DNA of 64,000 nt from contig OX352772.1 of assembly GCA_947095535.1 (NCBI GenBank), positions 121,887,067 to 121,951,066 of the forward strand, given 5' to 3'. The position numbers and the translations under genes were made by a program. This document shows positions 55,378 to 64,000 of the stretch, piece after piece. Under the pieces are notes generated by a model. It did no database searches and had not been told where the DNA came from. It worked only from the letters and a program-made list of their open reading frames with translations. Position 1 is the stretch's first letter; each line of letters begins with the position of its first letter. The stretch comes from Poecilobothrus nobilitatus. Taxonomy: Eukaryota > Arthropoda > Insecta > Diptera > Dolichopodidae.

Positions 55378-55876
55378 TTTAATTAAATATCTTACCAAAA
55401 TTGAATTGAAAATGATTTGCCAATAAAATTGAACTGCGGTATATCGTATACTGTAGCACCCAGTCAAACTTCAAGTTTTCAGAGTAAATAAATAAAGAAA
55501 TGTAAAATTGGATTTTTAAATCTAGTTAGATGGTGTATAAACCATGTCAAAATTTCAAATAGTAAAAGAAATACATATAGATTTGTACAGAAAAAAATGT
55601 TACAAGGTAGCAAGTAGCGATTTTTATTCCGGTTCAAAAATTTAATGTATGATGTAATTTTTCTTGGCTCTTTTATGAAATACCTGTGTTTTTACGAAAA
55701 AAAAAATTAAATAAATCAATTTTGTCAATTTCAATTTCAAAATCAATTTAGGTACATATAAACCTGAATCTGAAAAAATAAAGCAACTAAATAAAAGAAA
55801 TTTATACCTTTTTTAAATTTTATTTTTATTTATTAATAATAATAAAAACTTATAACTACAAACCAATTTTAATTAT

Positions 55877-56353
55877 TTATTGGTAATTTGCATATATTTT
55901 ACCAAAAGACTCAGATATATCTACAATACTTAAATTTTTATCTTTATATACAAAATGTTCTATTTCTTTTATTTCTGTTACAAAATCAGAATTCTCAAAA
56001 ATATCAGTATATTTTTGAGGTACAAATATAATTAAATTGCGGGTCTCGAAGACCCACTTAAGACCATAAATGGTCTTAATTTGCTTTACATTTAATATAT
56101 GATATAGAGCATCTTTCTCCATATCTTTTGTTTTTATGAAACTCTTTCTAGTTTCTATGTTTTTCTTATTAAAAGCTTCTTTGAAGCTTTTTTTACCTGG
56201 TGGAAGAAGAATGATTTCTTCTTGTTGTTGTTGTTGAAATTGTTGATGTTGTTGTTGTTGTTCTTGTTGTTGATGATGACGGTAATGATGTTGTTGTTGA
56301 TGTGTCTGCGGTTCTTGCTGACTTCTTATTCTTTTTCTTTTAATTGGAGCCAA
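55877..56353 (-). CDS. Q/H-rich Polinton protein with small beta-rich C-terminal domain
   Basis: 158 residues. The N-terminus is basic (MAPIKRKRIRSQQEPQ), followed by a Gln/His run (residues 15-45). The C-terminal 90 residues form a compact domain: KSFKEAFNKKN, ALYHILNVKQIKTIYGLKWV, IIFVPQKYTDIF. The last two match the relic at 2719-3089. The basic start could be a nuclear localisation signal; a nucleic-acid-binding role is possible but unproven. It precedes integrase on the same strand. 56360-56640 shows no gene. Confidence 0.65.
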   Translation of the reverse strand: MAPIKRKRIRSQQEPQTHQQQHHYRHHQQQEQQQQHQQFQQQQQEEIILLPPGKKSFKEAFNKKNIETRKSFIKTKDMEKDALYHILNVKQIKTIYGLKWVFETRNLIIFVPQKYTDIFENSDFVTEIKEIEHFVYKDKNLSIVDISESFGKIYANYQ

Positions 56354-56640
56354 CTCCTGCGTTGGCTCTATTTGTTGAGCGTAGGCAAAAATCTCTGCTG
56401 TGTTTTCTATTTTGCTTTCTTGTTGTATTATTATGTTGCGCTCTTTCTTTGAATTGATATATCTTAAGAAAGATCACACTTTATTTATAATAAATTTTTC
56501 TTCTAAATAATTGTATTATCATTGTTTAGAAATCAAAATTGTTAAGAAAACTAGTTAAAGACCAAACGTTGTAAAGTAAGTTGTTTATTAATATAATAAA
56601 TTCTAATTGATTATAATAAAACTATAATTTTTTTCTATTC

Positions 56641-57974
56641 TAAAATTAAGAAAAAATTTTTTACATAAATTCTAATTATACTTTTTTATGAAAGAATATT
56701 ATTATACCCTACACCTAAAGTATAGGGTATATTAACTTTGGTATGGTGTTTGTAACCACCAAAAGGAAGAAAGTTAGATATGGACATGTATATATATTCT
56801 GGATCAGGATCACCTCCTGCGTCGATTTAACGATGTCCGTCCGTCCGTTCGTCCGCATGATAACTCAAAAACTAATAAAGCTATCTTGATGAAATTTATA
56901 CAGTAGGTTACTAATTACGAAAGGAAGGCTAAGTTCGAATCTGGACAAAATCGGTCCATGGGTTCGGATTTTGGAAGCTTCCGAACGAGCCTCAGAGCAA
57001 ACGAGATTATCTCGAAAATCATCAAAGATAGAACCTTTAAATTTTGTACAATGATGTTCCTTCCCGTTCGATTTATGTCTCTGAAATTTAAGAGGAATGG
57101 TCCATGGAGCAAATGAGATTATCTCCAAAACCAACTAAGATATTACCTTTAAATTTGGCAGAGTGGTGTTCTTTCATGTTTTATTTAAGTCTCTGAAATT
57201 TGAGAGGATTTGGTTCATGGATTCGGATCTTGGAAGCTTCCGGACGACCCCAGAGCAAACGAGTATATCTCCACAACCAACAAAGATAGAACTTTTATTT
57301 TTAGTACAAAGTTGTTCTGTTATGTTTCCTTTTCTGTAAAATTGGAAATTGACATTTGAAAGAATTTGAACCATGGGTTCGTATTTTGGAAACTTCCGGA
57401 CGAGCACGGCAGCAACGAGCATATCTCCAAAACCAACAAAAGTAGAACCTTTAAATTTAGTACAATGGTGTTCTGGCATGTTTTCTTTATGTTCCTGAGA
57501 TTGATTCGATGAATTGGAGTGGCAATTCGGGTACCTGACACACACCTTCCAAGGATTAACAATCTTCGAAATTAATAAAGATAGAAACTTAAAATTTTTT
57601 ACAAAGGTGTCAAGCATATCCCAAGAGGATGCCTCTTTTACGTTCCTGAAATTTGAGTTGAATAAGACAGAAAAAGGAAGAAGTTCAAGTAGCTGCCAAA
57701 AAAACTTATGGATTTTTAATTTAATTGGTAATATTAAGGTGTAGGGTATTAATAAGTCGGTGGCATCGACTTACTGTTACATTTACTTGTTTATTTACCT
57801 ATTCCTAAATTATTTATTTTTATTAGTTAATAAAAATATTTTTCTAATATTTTTCTATTTTTATTTTTTCTATTACCATTTTTACAACATAGTTGCATTT
57901 AACAGTCCTCTAAAGTTAAGAAAATGTTTTTTACATAAATTCTAATTATACTTTTTTTATGAAAGAATATCATA
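56641..57974. repeat. 63-bp direct repeats flanking the MITE (56641-56703 and 57911-57973)
   Basis: Both copies contain TTTTTTACATAAATTCTAAT and TTATGAAAGAATAT with few differences. The right copy includes the last codons and stop of the integrase gene (57957-57971). The left copy is therefore a duplicate of the integrase 3' end lying beyond the MITE. Confidence 0.8.
56704..57749. mobile_element. MITE-like non-autonomous element, 12-bp inverted ends
   Basis: The ends are ATACCCTACACC (56704-56715) and GGTGTAGGGTAT (57738-57749), perfectly inverted. The left end itself folds back (ATAGGGTAT at 56722-56730). Inside are TCCGTCCGTCCGTTCGTCCG (56836-56855) and four to five degenerate tandem copies of 110-160 bp from 57000 to 57650, each with an AAACGAG..ATATCTCC..AAACCAAC..AAAG and ACCTTTAAATTT..GTACAA..GGTGTTC pattern. 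No coding capacity. Elements with this opening are common in fly genomes as I recall; not checked. 57750-57956 is AT-rich. Confidence 0.82.
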
Positions 57975-58882
57975 TTTGCTTAACCATTGATTATGACTAT
58001 TATCAAAGTCTAAATATTTTACATATACTTTATTGCCTTTTCGTTTTAAATTTTTTTTAATTAAATAAGCATTGGGGTCTTTGACACTAGTTAGTTCCTG
58101 TTCATAGAAGCCACCACGAACTAATTTATTTTTATAATCTTTTAAACTATATGTAATCAGGTGTGTTTTGTTTTTGAAAACTATTTTAAAAACTTCAGTT
58201 GAATAGTTAGGTTCATATCCTTTTTGAAAAGTACCTTTAGACCTAGCAATTCTAACAAAATCACCACATTAAATTTTCCCTTATTAAATATTTTAGAGTA
58301 ATTGTAAATTGAACGAAGAATTTGTTTTTCATTTTGTGATGTAACTTGGTTTGGTTTTAACTTAATTGTACTATTTTTTGTGTTATTATATTTTTCAATT
58401 AGTTTTGGTAAAAGTTCTATCCATTTAAAATTTCCTTATAAACTAAACTGTTTCCACATAATTGATTTTAATGTTCTGTTAAACCTTTCACAAACACTAG
58501 CCTTCATTTCTGAATAAGTATAATAGTGATTTATTTTATAGCTTTTCATCAAATTTTGGAATTTTTTGTTGAAAAATTCTTTTCCCTGGCCAGAATGAAT
58601 ATTTTTTGGAGACTTCACCTCCCTTTTAAAAATCTTTTCTATACTTTTAACTACGTCATCTGCTGCCCTTGATTAACTTTTTCGGCATATGCATATTTCG
58701 AAAATATATCGATAACAGTTAAGAGGAACTTTTATCCATTATTCACTTTTTGATATACAAGTGAACATATCTACAAGATCAATTTCCCATGTATCATTTA
58801 ACCCTCTTTGAGATATTTTTCGTCTTGGAAATCTATGTCTAACTGGACGATGAATTTCAGATACTATTTGTGCTTTTGACAT
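57957..58882 (-). pseudogene. Polinton integrase (retroviral type), several breaks
   Basis: The start ATG is at 58882 (MSKAQIVSEIHRPVRHRF). A zone with NDTWEIDLVDM holds the first catalytic Asp; SPKNIHSGQGKEFFNKKFQNL holds the expected second-Asp position, where the pattern (xxTDxGxEF) reads HSGQGKEF, so the Asp seems lost. KASVCERFNRT holds the Glu. C-terminal parts include VRIARSKG-like and YEPNY-type stretches in broken frames and a chromodomain-like GNKVYVKYLDFDNSHNQWL, with the stop at 57957. About 308 codons. Stops occur near 58720 and 58440 and frame changes near 58270. It would insert the element and make the 6-bp target duplication. Confidence 0.8.
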
Positions 58883-58917
58883 TATTATTGAAAAGTTAAC
58901 CTGCAACTGTGAATTTG

Positions 58918-58919
<2 letters not shown>

Positions 58920-58951
<32 letters not shown>
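58920..58951. repeat. (TA)n microsatellite
   Basis: About 15 TA units between the integrase start and the polymerase end. 58883-59070 has no gene. Confidence 0.9.
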
Positions 58952-58954
<3 letters not shown>

Positions 58955-59074
58955 GTAAATAAATTTTCGACTATATTCTGAAAATTAAAAACGGTAAAAT
59001 TAAAAGATTTTTTTTCAATACTGTAATTTAATAGTTTAAAATACAAAATTTTTATAATATATTAACAATAATTT

Positions 59075-62000
59075 TTAAATTTTTTTCTTTTTGAAGCCAT
59101 AAGGAACTGAAGTATAATCATTTGCAAGAATTCGTTTTCTGGAATTTATTCGATATGTCTTTCTTTCAGGAACAGTGATGACTCTGTGATCGTATGTTCG
59201 ACGAATACTAGGAAATGTTATATTTATTTGTTGAAAATTGTTTAATTTTTTAACTAATTGTTTCATAGAGCCAAAATTTATTTCTTGTGAAGCGTTATAA
59301 TTTAAACGAATACCTTTCACTTTGCAAACAGTATTTTTGCAATTGGAGTTGGTACTATATATTTTGTATTCGTAGTCCTTTGCAACCCCACTGACAAATT
59401 CTGTAATGTAACATCCTATTCCATATTCTTCAAGCTCATCTGTCATATCTTCTATGAAAACTCCTGTTGGAGGATTATATTTTCCTTCACGTGCTACATA
59501 TATTATTGAATCGGTATCGTTATACAAAACTCGTTCTTTTAAATTGTTTAAATAAGAATGCAATTTTAAACAAGCTTGTGTGGTAGTATAAGCAGCTATA
59601 CAAACGTTAACTGTTAATAATGTTTCAGCTATTTCTTCTTTATATTCCCAATTTACTAAAACTGTTTTTTCGTTTATTGGAGTTATTTGATTTACACTCT
59701 TCGAAGGATCAGTAAGAAGAGTAAATAATTCATAAGGCTCATTTATGATTTCTGTTTTTGATTAATTTTCTCTCTGCCCAAATTTACCCCAGAAAGAGTT
59801 CAACATTAATTTAGCTAATGATCTAAGTCCAGGATTTTTTTCTATTTGATTAAACTGTAAATTTATGCCTTCCACTTTGGAAAATTTTTCTAAATATTTG
59901 TACTTTTCCTTTGGTGTTCTACAAAAGCTAGACCAGCCAGAAGCTTCTTGTTTAATTTTAAGGAACTTGTCCATAATTTCAGTGAAAATTCCTTGTTGTG
60001 ATGTAAGGGGATTAAATTGTTTAACACTATACTCCCATACCTCGTATATTTGCACAATTTTGTATCCCTGTTTAACTGCTTCTCTTACTTCATCTATAAC
60101 CCATGTTCCTAAAATTGACCTACTACGATTGTCATGAGAGCTGTTATTCATTTCCAAGCTACATCTTTGACAGCAGGAAAACATTAGCTTATTATTTTGA
60201 TTTATAGGCAAAACCGGGTAGTAGAGTTTTTCTGGAGGAAGTATCAATGCCTTTATTAATGCTTCAGTATCATTTAAATTTAATTTATTGCACTCAATTT
60301 GTCCAACATGAATTTTTGTATGACCCACTGGAAATTTTCCGTATTTACACACTCAAGGATATAGTGAGCATATATCTATATACATTATTTTCTCACCAGG
60401 TGCACATTTATAATATGTTCTTGTGTTTCCTATTCTACCGCCATAAAACGAGTCACGTGGTTTTAGTGGTATCAAACTTTCGTTCTCCAATTTTGAGAAA
60501 AATGCTTCGTATTCTTTTGATCTCATTTCGTTTCGAAATTCACACTCCCACTTTTCAATTACTTGATAACCTAAAGATCGTAATTTATTGACTTTGGATA
60601 ATATAGCCTCATAACGTGTTTCATATTTTTTATCATTATTATTTTTGAAACATTTTGGATGGCCATGGTAATAACAGCCATAAAACTCAAATATTGGTTT
60701 TGTGTCTGTACAATATCTGTCAACACGAAAACCAAAAATAACTTTTTCTTTTCCATTACCACTATGCTGAATTTTTATTTTTCTTTGTTTTTCTTCCCAC
60801 ATAAACCATTTTATGGCAATGATTGACTGGTTTTTTGATAAGCGATATCCTTGTTTAAGTATAAGTCTAATTGTATACGGTTTTAAAAAATTCCTTCTAA
60901 AACCCAAATTACACGCTGAAGCAATTGTAGTGGCCTCTAAAAATGGCTCAATCTTACATTCTTCCAAAAATAGTTGTCTGAATTTAATACAGGCTGCTGT
61001 CAAAATTTTTACGTCATTCATACAATATTCTATAAGTTCGTTTTGGAGGTTAAAAGACTTGTTTTTATTTTCTTCATACCATTCAAGAAATTGTTTTCTT
61101 TCCGATGCACTCATTGACTTATAACAGTAATATTTACGATCGGGTAACTTTCCATTGTATTTTATATTGTGTTTACGATTAAACATATGAGGAAAATATC
61201 CTTCTTTCAAATTTATGTCTAAATTAAACGTTTTCGGTAAACTAGATAACGGCATTGGAAAATAGTTTAATGAATTAATAAATTTCACTTTATCTAACAG
61301 CATTCAAATTATCTTTGTTCCCCTCATTATTAGTTTTGGTTTGATGATGGTTTTTCTAAGATATAGTTTAATAAAAACTGATTATCAAATACTTGTCCAT
61401 TATGTGCAATAACTACAACTTTATCAAATATTTTTCTTTGGTTGAGTATATATTCTAAAAACATTTGTATTGGATTTTGTTTCAACACATGCTGTCGAAG
61501 TCCACAAAAATTGCATCTTTCAACATTAGATAATATACAATGCGTGCAACGTTATTCAAAAATACATAAATCAGGCTGATGTTCAATTATATCTATTGCA
61601 ACACCTTTATGAAGTTTCTCCCCGATGATATCATCTTGAGTTGTTTCGAGATCGTAGAAAATATGTAATGTATTCTTAAGTTCAGCTAATTCTTTACATG
61701 GTGTAATAAAGCATTGGTGATCTGAAGCAACATTTGTTATACAGTTTTTAAACTAATGTCCATAGCATATATGATTTACATCAGCTCAGTATACTTTAAA
61801 GCATTTTGTACAGGAATTTATTAGAGTGCAAATAGATTTTTTATTTGTAGATGATGTTGCTTTATGATTATTAAAACAAGTTTGACTTTTAAAACTTCGA
61901 TTGCATACATCACATTTAATATTTGGAAAATTTGCGTCACATGCTGGAAATGTTTTTCAAAAGAAACACGACTGTTTACATCTGTGAGAGTAATCACAAC

Positions 62001-62786
62001 TTAATGCTACTGTTAATGATGCAATTACATTGAAATGGCCGTCATCGTATATCAAATTCAATCTTTTTTCCTTATCTTCTTCACCTTGAAAAATAATCGA
62101 TTTTCCTTTTCCTCTGAAATCAAAAACTACAATTTGATATTAAGAGAGGTACAGTTGAAATTTTTTCAGCTCACTGATACTACACCTTTTGCTGGGATGC
62201 TTACATTTGAATTTCTAATTAATTGTAACGCTGCTTTCAATTGAAGTTGACCTACATCTTTTCGCATTTTACAGTAGTCAACAGATTTTTCTATGAATGA
62301 GATAGCAACAACTAACGCACGTGGTAAGCATAGATTATCTTTGTTTTTAATTGAAGTTATGCCTCTTCTTTTATTATATTCTTCTTCATAATTGTTCTAT
62401 CTTTTTCCACTACCTCTTCCCGCTGGAAGTCGTACATATGTAATATTTATACAGAACGTATCTGTAGATAATCCTTCAGAGTTGCTTTGGAAAATTTTTG
62501 AAATAACTTCCGAAATGTCAAGGTCTTTTGCTTCTTTAAAATTGATCCAGGCTGGACCACGTTCATGAAAACTTTGGCATCCAAAAGTGACACCAATTTT
62601 GTCACTAGGGTCAACATTTTCAATTAAATTGCTGAATAATTCTTCAATACCGGGTTTAATCCAATCTATTGGATCTTTGTTGTCTGGTACTAGATTTATT
62701 ATAAACTCCAATTTCTTTCCAAAAATGTTGAATCGTTTTACATTCACTGATTTTATAGATTTTATTGTGAATTTTTCTGTATTCAT
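59075..62786 (-). pseudogene. Polinton B protein-primed DNA polymerase B, several breaks
   Basis: About 1230 codons. The N-terminus (62786-62397) is open and typical of Polinton polymerases (IGVTFGCQSFHERGPAWINF). 62396-61304 is broken but shows Cys/His clusters (CNRSFKSQTCFN), exonuclease motif I (IFYDLETTQDD) and II (VVVIAHNGQVFDNQF). 61303-60353 has exonuclease motif III (YCMNDVKIL) and, at its end, motif A (DICSLYP). 60352-59762 has motif B (KLMLNSFWGKFGQREN). 59563-59075 has motif C (YNDTDSIIYV) and the later KVKGIRL stretch. All active-site motifs can be read, but in at least four frames. Motif A (SLYP) differs from that of Polinton A (NLYG), so two lineages are present. Confidence 0.88.
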
Positions 62787-62929
62787 TTTTTATTTTTTTA
62801 TTTTCGATTTTTTTTTATTTATAAACAACCGACCGCGAACGTTTCCAATCTTATAATTTTCATTCTATTAACCATTTTTTAACTTTTTACACAATTTATA
62901 CATAATGTCTTCCTTGTTATTTGAAAAAA

Positions 62930-63591
62930 TTATTTCAAACATATAAACAAATCTGTTTTATTTTTTTTTTATTTTTACACTACTATGTACCACTATTAGT
63001 ATCAAAAGCAATTAACTTATTTTGAATCGCTTTTTATTCTTTTTCTTGTTTTCCAACATTCTTACATAATAATAACATTTTATACCGTGATACTAACAAT
63101 GTTTTCTTTCCTCTTCTTTAAATACTTCATAGAAAAAAAAATAAAAAGAAAACAACAAGAAATAAATTCTTCTCAAAATTGCATCAATTTTGTCAAGGTT
63201 GAATCTTTATGTAAGATTTAAAAAACCAGTTTTCACTTTTTCTTTTAATTTTTAAAAATAGTTGCAAAATTTTAAAGAAATGTAGTTCCACTTTTTTTGT
63301 TCTGTTTTCATTTTTCTCTTTAAATTTTATAAAGCATTTTTTCTTATTATTTTCATATGGGCCTATTACTTAAGCCAAGTATAAAAATAATAAGCAATTT
63401 TTCCTTACTATTTCGATGTTTACCTATTACTTAAAACAAGTATATCTTTGTAAACAACTAGACTTGAAGGGTGGCCGCCGCTGCCACCTCTCTGACATAT
63501 TTTTATGACACCAACCTACTTCCTGTCTGACCTAATTACGGTTTGACCTTGACCTACTGACCTTTCTGCCCCAAGTGCCTACCTATCTACT
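62930..63591 (-). repeat. Right terminal inverted repeat of Polinton B
   Basis: The reverse complement of this stretch matches 37323 onwards: AGTAGATAGGTAGGCA at the tip, then CCGTAATTAGGTCA, GGAAGTAGGTTGGTGTCATA, a GC-rich GGCGGCC zone, and AGTAATAGG(C/T) repeats. It extends inward to about 62930 (AAAATAAAACAGATTT). At about 660 bp it lacks the 415-bp tandem duplication of the left copy. 62787-62930 is AT-rich, with no gene. Confidence 0.87.
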
Positions 63592-63597
63592 CCTTTC
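63592..63597. repeat. Right 6-bp target site duplication of Polinton B (CCTTTC)
   Basis: Directly follows the terminal ...CTATCTACT. The left partner CCTCTC differs at one base. Confidence 0.75.
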
Positions 63598-64000
63598 TTT
63601 CGTGGTCCTTTATTAGTACTAGCTTTCTCCCCGAATGCAGCCGTGACATTCTCCAGGACTTTACTCCTGGCTTTTTCCTTCCTCTCTCTCATCTTTTTTC
63701 CAGGTACGACCTTAACGCAGAAATGGGTGTCTTCTGCAGCTTTTCCAATTCCTTCTTCTTATCCTTCTCCTGCTGTCTATTCTCTCTCTCTTTTCTTATT
63801 TTCTCTTTTTCCTTCAATAGCGGGCTGTTGCCTGACCGCTTCTGGCTGGGAATGGGAATTCTCTCCGTCATCACACCCATATCTTTCAAGATTGGGACGG
63901 TGACAGTTGCTGGTCCTCGCTTCGTATTTTAGGAGCCACTAGCCACTATCGTGGCAATAAGCTCATCTAGTTCGGCTAGCCCGTTTTTCACATCCATCGA
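63598..64000 (-). pseudogene. R1-like LINE ORF1, N-terminal part, runs off the window
   Basis: The minus strand reads AELDELIATIVASGS near 63960-63920, meets a TAA, then is open through PILKDMGVMTERIPI and a very basic coiled-coil-like stretch (EKEKIRKERENRQQEKDKKK) to a stop at 63689. It continues broken to the Polinton junction at 63597. The C-terminal part of the same ORF1 lies at 36662-37322 in the same orientation. The higher GC content also matches that part and not the Polinton. Confidence 0.7.

Larger units (their letters stand above)
37323..63591. mobile_element. Complete Polinton/Maverick element (Polinton B) with nested insertions
   Basis: The ends are inverted AGTAGATAGGTAGGCA..., starting with AG as Polintons do, flanked by a 6-bp duplication. 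It encodes integrase, protein-primed DNA polymerase B, packaging ATPase, cysteine protease, major capsid protein, a minor capsid candidate, a pVI-like protein and at least six further small genes. Rightward genes fill the left half and middle, leftward genes the right end. Span is 26.3 kb, but about 10.5 kb of this is later insertions (42500-48036, 49855-54060, 56704-57749), so the original was about 15-16 kb, normal for the group. Most genes carry frameshifts or stops. Confidence 0.93.

Overview
The window is AT-rich eukaryotic DNA made almost entirely of transposable elements. I see no host gene, rRNA or tRNA. The mix points to an insect: Polinton/Maverick, R1-like, I-clade and CR1/Jockey-type LINEs, Gypsy, Harbinger and hAT. 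A non-autonomous element carrying a GATGTCCGTCCGTCC-type stretch suggests a fly (Diptera), but that rests on recall, not on a search. One 200-base run of N (36301-36500) is an assembly gap.

Region 1 (1-22700) holds pieces of a first Polinton ('A'). These are an upstream family protein plus adenovirus-type protease (broken), an unknown gene X, a minus-strand protein with a YVKG motif ('gene A'), a small beta-rich protein relic, a zinc-finger/EndoVII-type/family B DNA polymerase, and an integrase relic (22132-22690). The first part is a 2.45-kb tandem duplication (1594-6489). The second is a 5.46-kb tandem triplication (6817-21101) of polymerase + AT-rich repeat block + LINE fragment. Unit 1 of that array has lost exactly 2100 bp. 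All units share the same older stop codons.

Region 2 (22844-36300) is a nest of other elements. It holds a Harbinger transposon with TAA target duplications, a transposase of four exons and a Myb-like ORF (22844-25733). Next comes a CR1-like LINE on the minus strand (about 26250-31465), abutting a second Polinton fragment with the ATPase end and three following virion-type genes (31469-33048). Then there is a Gypsy-type retrotransposon (about 33160-36300) whose gag is split between its two zinc knuckles by a 1.5-kb hAT element (33684-35208).

Region 3 (36501-64000): an R1-like LINE on the minus strand is split inside ORF1 by a complete Polinton ('B', 37323-63591) with long terminal inverted repeats and a 6-bp target duplication (CCTCTC/CCTTTC). 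Its order is: left TIR, gene A (-), packaging ATPase, W, V, minor capsid candidate, pVI-like membrane-active candidate, major capsid protein, Z, protease, X (all +), then small acidic protein, Q/H-rich protein, integrase and DNA polymerase B (all -), right TIR. Three later insertions sit inside it: an I-clade LINE (about 42500-48036), a Jockey/CR1-type LINE that cuts the protease gene (about 49855-54060) and a MITE-like element (56704-57749). Most Polinton genes carry frameshifts or stops, so the element is a decayed virus-like transposon. Its gene content still covers replication, integration, packaging, capsid and maturation.

The genes work together as in known Polintons: protein-primed DNA polymerase B copies the element, the retroviral-type integrase inserts it, and ATPase, capsid proteins and protease would build virions. 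Gene A, Z, X, W and V are conserved between the two Polinton lineages here but have no function I can name from sequence alone.
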